DNA of 64,000 nucleotides from Cynocephalus volans (GCF_027409185.1 NC_084469.1:99883835-99947834); one strand, 5' to 3'; shown: positions 23,456 to 35,519, counted from the stretch's first letter. Notes: a model not told the origin generated them from the letters alone. Translations and numbers: made by a program.

Positions 23456-23969
23456 ACCGTGCACCCAGGTAGGAGACAAAGCCAAGTCAGGAAATTTGGT
23501 CCAGAAAGACCTGTGAGCTTCAGGGTGGCCTCCAAGACAATCCCACTAGTGCCAGGTGGACCGCAGAAGCTCCACTAAGGAGGCCAGTCCCAGGGTGTGG
23601 CTTTGGGGCTGGGGAGAACGTGTGGATCCAGAACGTGTTTAGAAGATAGAATTGACAGGACTTTCTGATTGATGGGGGCAGGAGGCAAGGAGAGGAAGGG
23701 AGGAGCTTTGGAAGAGGCCCAGATCTCTGTCTTTCACAACTGGGTAGATAGTGATGCCATGTGTTGAGATGAAGACACGAGATGAAGGACCAGGTTGGGT
23801 GAGGATCATGAGTTTCGTCTCGGACAGGTTGAGTTTCAGATCCCTGAGGGCCATCACGGAGGCCAGGAGTTTGTCATCGTTTACACGTCATGATGAGTGC
23901 AGTCCCAGATGCCTCTACAAATGCACAAGACCCCCAAAGGGGCACCTTGGTCCCTTTTCCTCTCTCTGA

Positions 23970-24590
23970 TGCAAAAATACAATGGAACTTGGAAGCGACC
24001 AAAATGTCCTTCTGTGGTGAATGGATAAAAAATGGTGCATCCAGACAATGGAATATTATTCAGCCTTAAAAAGAAATGAGCTATCAAACCATGAAAAGAC
24101 ACAGAGGTATCTTAAATGCATATTGCCAAGTGAAAGAAGCCGTACCAAAAAGGCTGCATACTATACGGTTTCAACTCTATGACGTTCTGCAAAAGGCAAA
24201 ACTATGGAGACAGTAAAAGGATCAGCATATGCCAAGAATTAGGAGAGAGGGAGGGATGAACACATGGGGCACAGGGGACTTTCAGGGCAGTGAAACTACT
24301 CTGTGTGATACTTTAATGGTGGACACGTCATTATATATTAGTCCAAACCCACAGAATATTCAACACCCAGAGTGAACCCGAAAGTACATTATGGACTCTC
24401 GGCGATAATGATGTGTCGAGGGAGGGTCATTGACTGTAACAAATTGTGGTGCGGGATGTTGATAGTGGGAACAGCAAGGTGTATGGGAACTCTCTGTTCC
24501 TTTTTTTTTGTTTTTGTTTTTGGAACTCTCTATACTTCATGCTCAGCTTTGCTGTAAACCTAAATCTGCTCTAAAAAGTAAGGTCAATTA
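23970..24590 (+). mobile_element. L1 3' region remnant
   Basis: GGTGAATGGATAAAAAATGG, ATGGAATATTATTCAGCCTT and AAGTGAAAGAAGCCGTACCA are hallmarks of the end of old L1 elements. The copy is heavily mutated and non-coding. A T-rich insertion lies at 24500-24522. Confidence 0.75.
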
Positions 24591-24719
24591 GAAACACACA
24601 CCCATACAATTTGGGACACACACACAAATACTAAATAAATATCCACAAATACATTCTCGGACATTGACAATATACCCTAATATACCCCCATACTTGCACT
24701 CATTAACACACACCTCTGT

Positions 24720-25550
24720 GCGCACGCACATGCATGAAGGCACATGTGCAGTATTCGTGCAGGTCAAGGGAGAGAGATGATCTCAAGTGTGCCCTCTGGC
24801 ACTCACATGTCCTCGATGGGAAGAAGCTTTCTGTCCACTCCGTCCCTTTCTTCTCCCTCCCTCTGGTAGGAGGAGGCCTTTGGCCAGTGACTTAGCAGGT
24901 ATGAAAAATGAAGACCAAGGTGATTGTGGGGGAAGGAGAAGGGGGAAGAAGAACAGAGAGAAAAGGGCTCTGGCCATTCTCCCACCGTTGGTGAGGACTG
25001 TGGGGACCCAACACAAACGAATGCTCTGTACTGTCCTCTGAACCCACCGCGGTGCCCACTGGCCCTTCCCAGCCATGCAGACTCAGCCAAGGGCTACACA
25101 GGAAAAAGCAAGTCACATGCAGACCTCGGGCTTCTGTGATGCCCTGGTCTGTGAAGACCCCATGGCTCGGGAGCCTCTGCACGCTGCAGGTCTGGACTTC
25201 TTTCTGAGTCATGGTCCAGGCCAGGGATCTAGGTATGAGAGCTGAAGAAACCGAAATCTCAGGGAACAGGAGACAGGGCTGAGGACAGAGCCCTGGGAAA
25301 CCCTAGCAAGGGGGATGGACGAGAAAGAGGAGTGTCTGGGCTTTCAAAGAGGTGGGAGAAAAAGCAAAGGGGGAGCAAGGACTTCAGGAAGGTGGGAGTG
25401 GTCACCAGTGTCCTGGCCTGATAGGTGCCTGAGATAAGAAGTGAGTGGTCACATTAGATACAGGGACGCGGCATTCAACAGTGACCTTGGGGAAAGGAGT
25501 CTCAATGGTATGTGTGTGGGATGTACAGGGAGGGAGGCAGATTAAGAAGT
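24720..25550. other. Intergenic stretch with no gene seen
   Basis: The sequence is mixed, mostly unique, with short open frames lacking splice context. Around 25250-25420 it contains phrases shared with the old unassigned element noted near 4080. Confidence 0.5.
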
Positions 25551-25558
25551 CAGTGAAG

Positions 25559-25660
25559 GGCTGGCTGGTTAGCTCAGCTGGTCAGAGCACAGTGTTATAA
25601 CAGCAAGGTCAAGGGTTTGGATCCCCATACCAGCCAGCTGCCAAAAAAAAAAAAAAAAGG
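25559..25660 (+). mobile_element. tRNA-derived SINE monomer (CYN-like)
   Basis: GGGCTGGCTGGTTAGCTCAG, GGGTTTGGATCCCCATACC and a 16-A tail. This is one of the better preserved monomers. Confidence 0.9.
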
Positions 25661-26192
25661 TCCATGAGATGAGAGAGAGTAGAAATTTGACCTGAAATCT
25701 GGCCTCCTAAACCTCTTCATCCCATCTCTCCACCTTCTGGGTCCTCCCTCTGTGCTCCTGCCCACCTCCTATCTCTACCCCAAACTCAATCCCTGCTGTA
25801 GAGTTGTAGACTGTTAGAGAGAAACAGAACCTTCAACATCAGCTGGTCCAAACTTTTACCCAGAGTTCAGAGAATCCAGCCTGTCCTTGGCTCTTTCCAT
25901 GAACAGGGAGCTAGTTCTCTATGGACAGAAACAACACCTTCTAGCTCCATCAGCCACAAAGTTGTTCCTTCAGCAGAATTATGCATATAGAAGGTTTTCC
26001 ATTTATGTTTGTGAAATCTGTTTTCTCTGCTTTCTGGGAATCTTTGAGTCTTGGTTACCTGACTACCTTTCACTGTTTTCGTCTCACTTCTCAACGCCTC
26101 CATTAACTTCCGTGTCCTAGACAGGAACATAAGGGTCAAGATGTGGAGTAACTCATAACAATCATAGGTTTTCATTTAAAATATTGTAGTGG

Positions 26193-26632
26193 ATTGAATT
26201 ATGTCTCCCCAAAACTCACTGAAGCTTGAATTGTGTCCCCCAAGTTTTATGTATTAGAAACTTAGCCCCCACTATGACTGTTAAGAAGATGGGAGATCCT
26301 ATTATGGTCATTGAAAGGTGGAGATTTGAAGAGGTGATTGGATCGTAGGACCTCGCAGTAGTGAGTGGATTAAAAATGGTGGTCAGGGGCGTGGTTCTGA
26401 GGGCTTTAAAAGAAGAGGGAGTCTGTCTCTCTTTCTCTCGCTCTCTGTCTCTCTGCTCTCTCTGCTTCCACCGTCTTGCAATGTGAGACCCCTGGGTCAC
26501 TGTTGCCACCACCAGACGGACTTTGGACTTCCCAGCCTCAGAAACTGTAAGCAATAAATTTCATTTTCGTTATAAATCACCCCGTTTCAAGTATTTTGTT
26601 ATAAGCAACAGGAATGGACTAATACAAATGTG
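26193..26632 (+). mobile_element. Solitary MaLR (MST/MLT1-type) LTR
   Basis: The LTR starts TGTAGTGGATTGAATTATG and ends AATGGACTAATACA. It carries GGTGATTGGATCGTAGGACC, a CTCTCT-rich block, GGACTTTGGACTTCCCAGCC and an AATAAA near 26553. It is an old endogenous-retrovirus-like LTR with no internal coding region beside it. Confidence 0.82.
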
Positions 26633-26939
26633 TTAATTAATAAAGCATGGACTATGTGATAGGACACAACCTGGACAAAAATAGATGTTTCTGTCCTCAT
26701 GGAGATTATGTTCTAGTGGGAACGCAGACACAGTTAATTATTAATTACAAGTGCAGTGAGTGATCTGGGAGAAAGAGATATAGAATGAAGGGTGGACAGG
26801 TAATCCATATAACAAGAAGGTTCAGTACTCTTGTTACACCTGTATAAACAAAACTGGTCACATAAAATCACTAAGCAGCTAATATGAACAAATCTGTCCC
26901 TTAAGGGGAGAAAGTTACCACAGGGAGGGACTTTCTGTG

Positions 26940-27115
26940 GTAGATTGTTGAAGTAACGATTCCCAATGTGTTCACATCTGCTTTATCCACGCCCTTGGGG
27001 AGTCCCCTCCCACATTGACTCAGGGCTTAGCCATGTGACTTGTTTTGGCCAATGAGACAATGGAAAATGTGACAGAACCAGAGGCTTGAAAAGCATTTGC
27101 ACACTGGAATGAAAG
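26940..27115. repeat. Old interspersed repeat, family not assigned
   Basis: GCCATGTGACTTGTTTTGGCCAATGAG is found here, and a close relative occurs at 33165-33430 (CAAGTGACTTGTTCTGGCC). The two copies define the repeat, but I cannot name it. Confidence 0.5.
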
Positions 27116-27119
27116 AAGG

Positions 27120-28215
27120 GCTATCACTACAGTCCCTATGACTATTAAAAGCATACTGAGGAAATTTTATGAACAACTTTATGTCAAAAAATTTAACAAT
27201 TTACATGACATAGACGAGTTCCTTGAAATGCCAAATTACCAAAGCTTACTTTGGAAGAAATAGATAACCTAAATAGCCTGGTGTTTATTAAGTGGGTGGA
27301 ATTTGTGATTAAAAACCTTTTAACAAAGAAAACTCCATGCTCAGATACCTTCACTGGTGAGCCTTATAAAAATGTACAAAAAAGAAATAATCCTGATTTT
27401 ATACAAACTCTTCCAGAAAACAGAAGTTTAGGGAGCACTTCCCAATTCATTCTATGAAGGTAGAATTATCCTCATATCATAACCAGAAAAGGATATTAAA
27501 AGAAAACTACAGACCAATATCCTTCATAGACATGGACAAAAACAGTCCTTAACAAAATACTAGCAAATAGAGTCCAGCAATACACAGAAAGGAAAACACA
27601 TCATGATTAAGTGGGGTTTATCCCAGGAATGCAAGGTTGGTTCAGCATTTGAAAATTAATCAATAGAATTTGCCATATTAAGAGATTTTAAAAAGAAAAA
27701 TCAGATGAGAATCATCTCAACTAATGTAGAAAAATTATTTGACAGAAAACACTCACTCAATATTGAGTAGAAACACCTCTCAGCAAAGTAGGAATAAAAG
27801 GAAATTTCCTCTTTCTAATAAAAAATTCTATGAACCACTTACAGCCCACACCATACTTAGTAGTCAGAGACTGAATGTTTTATCATAAGATTGGAAACAA
27901 GACAAGGATATCTGCTTTTACTAACTCTGTTCAACATTACTTTGGAGATCCTAGCCAGTGCAATAAGGTAAGAAAAGAAATAAAAAGCACACAGATGGAA
28001 AAAGAAGTTAAACGTGATAATCCACATAGATGAAAAGAAATAAAATAAGTAAAATATGGTCATCTACAAGAAAAAAATCATCAAAAATATACAAAAAGTC
28101 TACTAGACCTAGTAAGTGAGTTTAGCAAAGTTGTAGAATACAAGGTCAAAATATAAAAGTTGGTTGTATTTCTACTTACTAACAATGGAATATTAGAAAT
28201 TTAAAATATATATAT
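27120..28215 (+). mobile_element. L1 ORF2 fragment, decayed
   Basis: Reverse-transcriptase-region text is visible: AAACTACAGACCAATATCCT, TTTATCCCAGGAATGCAAGG and TTTGGAGATCCTAGCCAGTG. Many stops and frameshifts break the frame, so it is not functional. Confidence 0.88.
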
Positions 28216-28224
28216 ACACATTTT

Positions 28225-28300
28225 GGCAGCTGGCCAGTATAGGGATTGAACCCTGGACCTTGGTGTTGACATCTATAAATTCAACCAACTGCTGGTTGAA
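28225..28300 (-). mobile_element. tRNA-derived SINE, partial
   Basis: GGCAGCTGGCCAGTATAGGG, GATTGAACCCTGGACC and TTCAACCAACTGC. It lacks the T-rich tail and the final A-box end. Confidence 0.7.
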
Positions 28301-28309
28301 AATATTTTT

Positions 28310-28578
28310 TAAAAAATTACATCTGTACTGAATATGTACGACTTTTTTTCCATATCATTATTCCCTAAACAATACAGCATAACAATGGTTCACAAAGCAT
28401 TTATATTGTATTAAATATTATAAGTAATCTAGAGACAGTTTAAAGTTTTTGGAGGATGTGCATAGGTTATATGCAAATACTATGCCATTTTATATCAGGG
28501 ACTCAGTCATCTGCAGATTTTGGTATCTGCAGGAGGCCCTGGAACCAATCCCCCATGGATACCAAAGGATGACTGTAC
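28310..28578 (-). mobile_element. Tigger-related MITE (MER2-like)
   Basis: This shares ATTATAAGTAATCTAGAGA and CACCTATGCATAT-like text in inverse with the element at 28746. It ends GGATGACTGTA, a Tigger-type terminus. The pair lies in opposite orientation 170 bp apart. Confidence 0.72.
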
Positions 28579-28745
28579 TTTCAGATAAAAACTCCAGTGG
28601 GTTTGGGAGAAGCTATTTGGGGAAAGACCTGAAAGATTGATCTCGAATATATCTGGAATGATGAACAGGTAAGAATATCACAATAAAGTTTTGGAAAAGA
28701 GAATAAAACCTACCAGAAAATGTCAATAATGTAAATTATGGTACG

Positions 28746-29092
28746 GTTGTCCCTCAGCATTGGCAAGGGATTCCAGGACTCTATCCTTCCACCCCCCCAC
28801 TCCAAAATCCACAGATGCCCAAGTCCCTGATATAAAATGGCATAGTATGTGCATATAACCTATGCACATCCTCCCATATACTTTAAATAATCTCTAGATT
28901 ACTTATAATACCTACTATAATGGACATGATATGTAGATAATCGTTATACTGTATTGTTTTAAAATTTGTATTATCTTTATTGTTGTGTTGTTATTTTTTA
29001 TTTATTTTTTCCATTTATTGAATATTTTCAGTCTAAGGTTGGTTGAATCTGCAGATGTGAAGCCCATGGATGAGGAGAATTAGCCGTACTAT
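28746..29092 (+). mobile_element. Tigger-related MITE (MER2-like), near full length
   Basis: It starts GTTGTCCCTCAGCATTGG, contains TCTCTAGATTACTTATAATACC, and ends ATTAGCCGTACTA. Size and order fit a pogo-like non-autonomous element. Confidence 0.75.
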
Positions 29093-29194
29093 CATAAGAA
29101 TAAATAAACACTAATAGAAAAGAATGGACTCTAGTTTTAACCTATCTTTCTTCCTACCTATAGAACATAGTACAATGTGTTTTAATAATATTTA

Positions 29195-29520
29195 ATAATA
29201 ATCCATAATAAAGATGGCATTTTAAATTGGTGGGGAAAGGATGGGGTATTTAATAGATTTGACTTGGGCAACTGGTTTAACATTTGGGAAAAAGATCAAT
29301 TCAAATCCTACCATACATCATATAACTGCATAAATTCCAGATTGATTAGAGAATTAAGCATAGTTCGGATGCCCATACTAGCCAGCTGCCAAAAAAAAAT
29401 GAATAAAGAAAGAAAAAATAAAGAGTTAAAAAAATGAAGCCATATAACAAGTTTGCTTAAAAATATATGCAACATAAATTACAATTGGTTATATATTTGA
29501 TATGTAGGAAACTTAAAATA
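29195..29520 (+). mobile_element. L1 fragment with SINE remnant
   Basis: TTGACTTGGGCAACTGGTTT and following text resemble L1 ORF2. The tail half of a tRNA SINE (CCATACTAGCCAGCTGCC) is at 29365-29400. Confidence 0.5.
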
Positions 29521-29529
29521 GGGGTAGGA

Positions 29530-29830
29530 CACTTATGGCATTTGGGCTAAATCCAGCCCGTGGCTTATTTTTGTATCACCTGCAAGCTAAGAAGGGTTTT
29601 TAAATTTTGAAATGTTTAAAAAAAAAATTAAAAGAAGAATATTATTTGACAATACCTGAAAATTATATGAAATTCAAATTTCAGGGTCTACAAATAAAGT
29701 TTTATTAGAGCACAGCCATGCACATTCATTTACATACTGTCTGGCTGCTTTTGAGTAGTCCTGACAAAGGCTGGATGCCCTGCAAGCAAAAAGTATTTAC
29801 TCTAATTGACCCTTTCCAGAAAAAGTTAAG
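29530..29830 (-). mobile_element. hAT-Charlie (MER5-like) remnant
   Basis: AAATCCAGCCCGTGGCTTAT, AATAAAGTTTTATTAGAGCA and ACTGTCTGGCTGCTTTTGAG follow the plan of MER5-type elements. Confidence 0.65.
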
Positions 29831-29879
29831 AATGCATTGATGTTAGAGAGGTCGTGAAGTCAGAGCCTCAAGCCGTTCT

Positions 29880-30075
29880 GCCTAGAGGTTCAACCCTGGG
29901 CTTCTTATTTAAAAAGTCAGACCACTGACCAAATCACGTGATCCTCCTGTGCCTCAGTATACTTACAAAGAGACAGGCAAGAAGGACTGTTGCGAGGATT
30001 AACTAAGAAAGTAAATGAGAAATACTTAGAACATAGGTAGGTACATAATATCACTATATGGATATTATGTTGTCA
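29880..30075 (+). mobile_element. MIR remnant
   Basis: Sense MIR: CTGTGCCTCAGTATACTTAC and TTGCGAGGATTAACTAAGAA. Confidence 0.6.
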
Positions 30076-30231
30076 ATTGCATCAGTGGATGTTTTAAATT
30101 GAGATCCTATCTGATGTTTCCAAGTAGTCTATGCAGCAAGACCTTGTATCTATTGCTGGGGATGTGTAAACCGGTACTATTTTTTCCAGGGCAGTGTGGC
30201 AAGATGCATCAGGCACTATAATAAAGCCACT

Positions 30232-30336
30232 TCTTTTTTTTTTTCTTTTGGCAGCTGGCCAATGCAGGGATCACACCCTGGACCCTGGCGTTATCAGCAC
30301 TGTGCTTTAACCAACTGAGCTAACCGGCCAGTCCTA
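30232..30336 (-). mobile_element. tRNA-derived SINE monomer (CYN-like)
   Basis: T-rich tail, GGCAGCTGGCCAATGCAGGG, then CTTTAACCAACTGAGCTAAC and CGGCCAGTCC. Confidence 0.87.
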
Positions 30337-30476
30337 AAGACACTTATTTCTGATCCAGTGTTTCCATGCCTGAGATTTTTTTCCCCTAAGAACGTTAAGC
30401 AGAGAAACAATAAGTATGTGTTTGTCCATTTATTTCTTCAGTAAGGAATTGGGAGGTAGCATAATAAAATCATCTA

Positions 30477-30565
30477 AGGCTGGCCAGTGAGCTCAATTGG
30501 CCAGGGTTTGGCACCCCCGTACTGGCCAGCCTCCAAAAATAATTAAATAAATAAATAAAATAAAA
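30477..30565 (+). mobile_element. Internally deleted tRNA-derived SINE
   Basis: AAGGCTGGCCAGTGAGCTCA is joined almost directly to GGGTTTGGCACCCCCGTACTGG. The region between the A and B boxes is missing. The tail carries AAATA repeats. Confidence 0.75.
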
Positions 30566-30619
30566 ATTATCAGAATAACATAATTAAAGGATCAAACAAT
30601 AAACAAGTAAAAATACAGA

Positions 30620-31200
30620 AATGCCCCCTGTAAACTCTCACCCTGCCATTTCGTCCTAAGGGTTAGCCACTTGGGACTGTTTGGAATATACTCCCCGGGC
30701 ATGTACATACTCGAGGATCGCTGATTTTCTTTACCGTAAGTACAATCACACTGTACGCAATGTTGTGTGGCTCTTTTTCCCATGGAGCACTATACCTGGG
30801 GATTTTTCCATGTCAGTAAATATAGGTCTGTCTCATTCTTTTTAATGGCCACAGAGTGTTCCCATAGCACGCTGTGCCCTAATTTGCTCCACTATGCCTG
30901 TATGGTCAGTCATCGAAACTGTTTTCCATCTTCACTTTTACAAGAAATGGCATCATTGCAAAAAATTCTATGATGAATGCACATCTTTAGGGACATACAG
31001 AACCAATTTTTGCATGACGAGGTTGGATCAGAGTCATGTGCTTTAAATTATGTGTTTGACAACAACAGTCAAATTCCCTTCCAAAAGAGTCTCAATAATT
31101 TACACTTTCCCCAGCCCCACTGTGGCAACGTTTATTATTCACCCCATTCTCAGTGAGACTTGATGTGTTAATATTTTTAGCATTCGCCAAATTAAGGAGT
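30620..31200 (-). mobile_element. L1-like fragment, antisense
   Basis: GTGGCTCTTTTTCCCATGGA, CTTTTTAATGGCCACAGAGT and AAAAATTCTATGATGAATGC resemble reversed L1 3' text. The copy is diverged. Confidence 0.5.
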
Positions 31201-31328
31201 GAAAACTCAAGTTTGTCTGATTCCTGGTGCGGCTGATGATGCTGCTGTGGGACAATTTTTGCTATTTATATTTTTAGCCTGTTTACATCATCTGGGTATC
31301 AACCCAGCCTACATAAAGAGGAATAACA

Positions 31329-31481
31329 AAAGGCTGTCTGGTTGGCTTAGTTGGTTGGAGCAGGACCTTGTAACACCAAGGCCCCGGGTTCGGATCCCAT
31401 ATAGGGATGGCCGGTTCGCTCACTTGGGAGAGCGTGGTGCTGACAACACCAAGTCAAGGGTTAAGATCCCCTTACCGGCCA

Positions 31482-31515
<34 letters not shown>
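31329..31515 (+). mobile_element. Dimeric tRNA-derived SINE
   Basis: The first unit ends CGGGTTCGGATCCCATATAG and the second continues GGGATGGCCGGTTCGCTCAC with GGGTTAAGATCCCCTTACC. A long poly(A) tail follows. The second B box is mutated (GGTTAAGATCC). Confidence 0.9.
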
Positions 31516-31516
<1 letters not shown>

Positions 31517-31949
31517 ACATTTAAATTGAAGGAAGGATAAGAAAATGACCCTGGGAAAAGGAAAGAAAATATTAGCAGTGTGCACGTCTGGGCGGTGGAA
31601 TCACGATGACTTATTTTCCTTTTTTACATTCTGAGCTTTCCAAATGTTCTAAGGAACAAATACTTCCAAGTGAACACACATTGCCTTTATTTTATGTTTC
31701 GTTTGGTTTTTAAAATTTATTTTAAACACACAGGGGATCATTTAATAATGAGAATACCCTTGCCCCTCCCCTCCTCTCCAGTAAATGTTGTTTATCCTTA
31801 AGGACGAAAAGGCAGAGTCAGCCGCCAGCTGCTCCACACTTAACTAACATCCCTGAGTCCTCAAAGCTCCTCCCCTGCGCCCAGGTACTCGAACATCACA
31901 GCAAGACCGCCCCCTGGTGGCGGAAAAGTGAGAAGCCGATCCAGGAAGG

Positions 31950-32150
31950 TAAGGAGCTCAGTTCCATTTCATTTAAAATCCCAAAGCGACCCTTTGAGTT
32001 GGGGGCTAAAATTAGGTAGACTACACAGGTAACAAATCTGAGTCTGGGAGAGGTTAAGCCCATGGTCACCCAGCTGGCCAGGGGCACAGCTCTGGGTAAG
32101 TCTAGGTCCCTGTTTTTAATCACTATGTTCTCTGCTCCCAAAAGTTTCCT
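31950..32150 (-). mobile_element. MIR remnant
   Basis: Antisense MIR: GTCTGGGAGAGGTTAAGCCC and GGTCACCCAGCTGGCCAGGG. Confidence 0.65.
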
Positions 32151-32189
32151 GCTGTGTCTGCAGATCTGATTCACACCTTGTACAATTCA

Positions 32190-32790
32190 CCTGTTGAAAC
32201 TGTACAGTTCAATGGTTTTTAGTTTATTCACGGAGTTGTGCAATCATGACCATGATCAACTGTAGAACATTCCCATCACCCCAGAGAGTAACCCTGTTAG
32301 GTACTCATTAACCCTTCCCATTTCCCCATTTACTCCTACCCCCAGCCCCTGACAACCACTGGTCTACTTTCTATCTCTAGGAATTTGCCTACTCTAGATA
32401 TTTCATATAAATGAAATCATACACTATGTGGTCTTTTGTCTCTGGCTTCTTTCATTTAGCATCGTGTTCAGGGTTCATCCACGTCGTGGCATGTATCAGA
32501 ACTTCATTTCTTTTTCATGGCCAAATAACATTCCATCAAATGGATATACTACAATTTGTTTATCCATTCATCCACTGATGGACATTTAAGTTGTGCCCAC
32601 TTTTTGGCTGCTATGAATTTTCGTATACAAGATCTTGGTGGGCATGCATTTTCATTTCTCTTGGGTAGTTACCTAGGAGTGGTATTGTTGGGTCATACAA
32701 TAACTCTATGTATGGGAGGCTTTTTAACACAGTGCCCCAAATATCCTGGGGTCAGGCCAGGTTGGCAGTTCCCTGACTTTACATGACCAT
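32190..32790 (-). mobile_element. L1 3' region remnant, antisense
   Basis: TTTGTTTATCCATTCATCCA, CTGATGGACATTTAAGTTGT and GGAGTGGTATTGTTGGGTCA are the reverse of the L1 end seen at 36400 and 49800. Confidence 0.78.
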
Positions 32791-32833
32791 TTCCAGAGAC
32801 CAGATTAGAAACACACAAAGAAAACCCTCTTGG

Positions 32834-32930
32834 GGCTGGCTGGTTAGCTTGGTTGGTTAGAGTGCAGTGTTGGCCACACCAAGGTCCAGGGTTCAATCCC
32901 TATGATCAGCCAACCACCAAAGGAAAAAAG
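32834..32930 (+). mobile_element. tRNA-derived SINE monomer (CYN-like)
   Basis: GGGCTGGCTGGTTAGCTTGG, CAAGGTCCAGGGTTCAATCC and a GAAAAA-type tail. Unlike most copies, the B box is close to the tRNA sequence GGTTCAATCC. Confidence 0.85.
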
Positions 32931-33494
32931 AAAAAAGAAAGAAAAAGAAAACCCTACTGTGAGTTTGGCTCCATCGGTCTCTGTCTCCAAGTTTCTCAGC
33001 CGGCTCCTATGGGCTACAGGTAAGGTCCCTTGACCCTGAACCTAGGTCCTACTGGAACCTTAAAATTTCTTGGCACTAGCTGGGCTCCACGCTCTGGAAC
33101 CAGAGAGAAGTAGCTTGTAGAGCCCAAGAAGCTCCAGTGGAGGCCCAATTCCAACTGTATTAGTCATTCATAATGTTCGCCAAATATGGAAGGTGAACTC
33201 TTCTGGGCACGTGGTAGGGCTGTTCTTTCCTGCCCCCTGTGTTGGGTAGGGCCAAGTGACTTGTTCTGGCCAATGAGCAGTGAACAGAAATGTGTCATTT
33301 CCAGCTTAGAGTATTTAATTGCTGGCACGCGGCCCTGCAGAGATTTCTTCCCTCTGCTACAGCGACCTGAAACCTTCCAGAGAGTGGCTGCTTCGTCACC
33401 TGGTCGTGGAGTGAGGCGCATGGGAAAGAGTCCCCAGATGGTATGCGATGGATATGTAGTGGGAGTGAGACATTTTGTTTTATTTTAGGCCCTT

Positions 33495-34450
33495 GAATGG
33501 AAAAAACACATTCAGTTTCTCTTGCTGTACTCACAACGTGCTTCTGACACCAGATGTACGGGGAGAGGGGGTTCCCCATACACACCAAGCAAGTCATGAA
33601 TTTTGCAGTGGACACCAACTGGGTGTCCTCTAATTCAAATCTATTTTGACACTATCTACCTGGAAATAGCAACAGATCCCACAAGTTAAGGGCTCAGTAC
33701 CAAAGACTGCCCCAACTTCAGATGCCAGTTGCAAGTTCAGGGCCCTAGTGCTTTTCTTTTCTTTCTTTTTTTTTTTCAGTGGCTGGGATCCGAACCCTCG
33801 ACTTGGAGTTACAACACCATGCTCTAACCAACTGAGCTAACCTGCCATCCCTCCCTGGAACTTCTGACCAACCAGCTATAAATCAGGGTTCACAACCCCC
33901 TTCTTGAATTCAATTGATTTGCTAGAGCAGCTTTCAGAACCCAGGGAATCACTTACTTTCAATTACCAGTTTATTACAGTGGATACAGATAAAGAGATGT
34001 GTGGGGCAAGTTATGGGAGGAGGGGCACAGGGAGAGCTTCCATGCCTTCCCCAGGATGCCACCCTCCAGGAATGTCCATGTGGCTAGCTATCAGGAAGCT
34101 CTCGGAACCCAGGCCACTTGGGTTTTTACGGAAGCTTCATTACACAGGCACAACTGATTACATCATTGGCCATTAGTGATCAATTTAACCTTCAGACCCG
34201 CTCACCTCCCTGGAGGTTGAGGGTTGGGACTGGAAGACCCTCTATTCCTGCCTTGGTCTTTCTGGTGACCAGCCCCCATCCTGAAATTACCAGCTATCAG
34301 TCCAGTCATTAGTATCCAGAAAGACACTTTTTATCTCTTTGGGGATTCTAAGGATTTTAGGAGTTGTATGTCAGGGATGAAGATCAAATATCTAATATCA
34401 CAATATCCAGGCCCGCAAGACTTTGGGGTCATTTGTTACAGCAATAAAAT
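33495..34450. mobile_element. Old LTR-like element with nested SINE
   Basis: TTGCTAGAGCAGCTTTCAGA, TACCAGTTTATTACAGTGGA and GGTTTTTACGGAAGCTTCAT resemble a mammalian ERVL-type LTR, possibly of the MER21 group. The boundaries and family are uncertain. A SINE is nested at 33762-33851. Confidence 0.45.
33762..33851 (-). mobile_element. tRNA-derived SINE monomer (CYN-like)
   Basis: T-rich tail, GTGGCTGGGATCCGAACCC and CTAACCAACTGAGCTAACCTG. Confidence 0.85.
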
Positions 34451-34504
34451 CTAACTTATCCTGACTGATACAGCACCCCACCCACTTCATGGCCCCTGGG
34501 CTCT

Positions 34505-35284
34505 GTATTAGTTTGCTGGGGCTGCACAAGACAGTACAGTGGTCCCCCGTCATCCAAGGTTTTGCTTTCTGTGGTTACAGTTACTGCAGTCAATCCTGGT
34601 CTGAAAATGTTAAATGGAAAATTCCAGAAATAAACAATTTGTAAGTTTTTAATTGCACACTGTTCTCAGTAGCATGATGAAATCTCATGCCATGCTGCTC
34701 CATACAGCAGGGACATGGTTCATCTCCTTGTCTGGGGTCTCCGTGCTGTCTACGCCACCTGTCTGTTAGTCACTTAGTAGCTGTCTTGGTGATCAGATTG
34801 AAAAAACAGTGTGTACAGGGTCCGGTACTATCCATGGTTTCAGGCATTCACTGGGCTCTTGGAATTTATTCTCTGGTGGACTATACCAGACTGGGTGACT
34901 TAAACAACAGAAATGTGTGGTTTCACAGTTCTGAAGGCTAGAAGTGCAAGATCAAGGTGTCAACAGGGTTGGTTCTTTTTGAGGGCTGTGGGAGAGAATC
35001 TGTTCTGTGCCTCTCCTTTGCTTCTGGAAGCTTCAGGCTTTTTGTGGCTTGTAAATGGTGTCCTTCCTGTGTCATCACAGGGTCTTCCCTCTATGTGTAT
35101 CTGTCTCTATGTCAAACTTCTCCCTTTTATAAGGACACTGCCCTACTGGATTAGGACTTACCTTAATGACCCTCCTTTAACATAATGACCTCTTTAAAGG
35201 CCCCATCTCCAAATACAGTCATATTCTGAGGTACATGGGGGTATAACTTATATGAGTTGGGGGGACCTAATTCAGCCCATAACA
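34505..35284 (+). mobile_element. MaLR (MLT1-type) LTR split by a Tigger insertion
   Basis: The LTR starts TGTATTAGTTTGCTGGGGC at 34505. It is interrupted by the Tigger element at 34537-34885, resumes at CCAGACTGGGTGACTTAAAC and ends AATTCAGCCCATAACA. A TA target duplication brackets the insertion, so the nesting order is clear. Confidence 0.82.
34537..34885 (+). mobile_element. Tigger-type DNA transposon nested in the MaLR LTR
   Basis: It starts CAGTGGTCCCCCGTCATCC, contains AATGGAAAATTCCAGAAATA, and ends TTATTCTCTGGTGGACTA. TA flanks both sides. Confidence 0.78.
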
Positions 35285-35519
35285 GGCTTCATTCCAACTC
35301 CAAGGTGCCAGGGGTGCCAGCCTGCCTGGGATCCTTGAGAGAAGGCGGGGAGGGAGGTGGATACCAGCCTGAGTAGGCAAGGAGACCTGGAGTACTATAG
35401 GGGTAGACTTTAGCAACCAGGGAGCTCATGCTAGACCCATGGGGGAGTTTCCTGCTAAGGACCAAGTGCTACTCTAGAATGGAAACCTCAACCAATCCAC
35501 TTTCTGGAGAAATAGCATA

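Noticed and set aside
24783-25212. Intergenic protein-coding candidate near 25 kb
   Set aside because: Overlapping short frames on both strands, no conserved domain and no promoter or splice signal.
26193-26632. Endogenous retrovirus with coding genes
   Set aside because: Only a solitary LTR is seen, with no gag, pol or env beside it.
27120-28215. Active L1 or reverse-transcriptase gene
   Set aside because: The ORF2 frame is broken many times and no ORF1 or 5'UTR is present.
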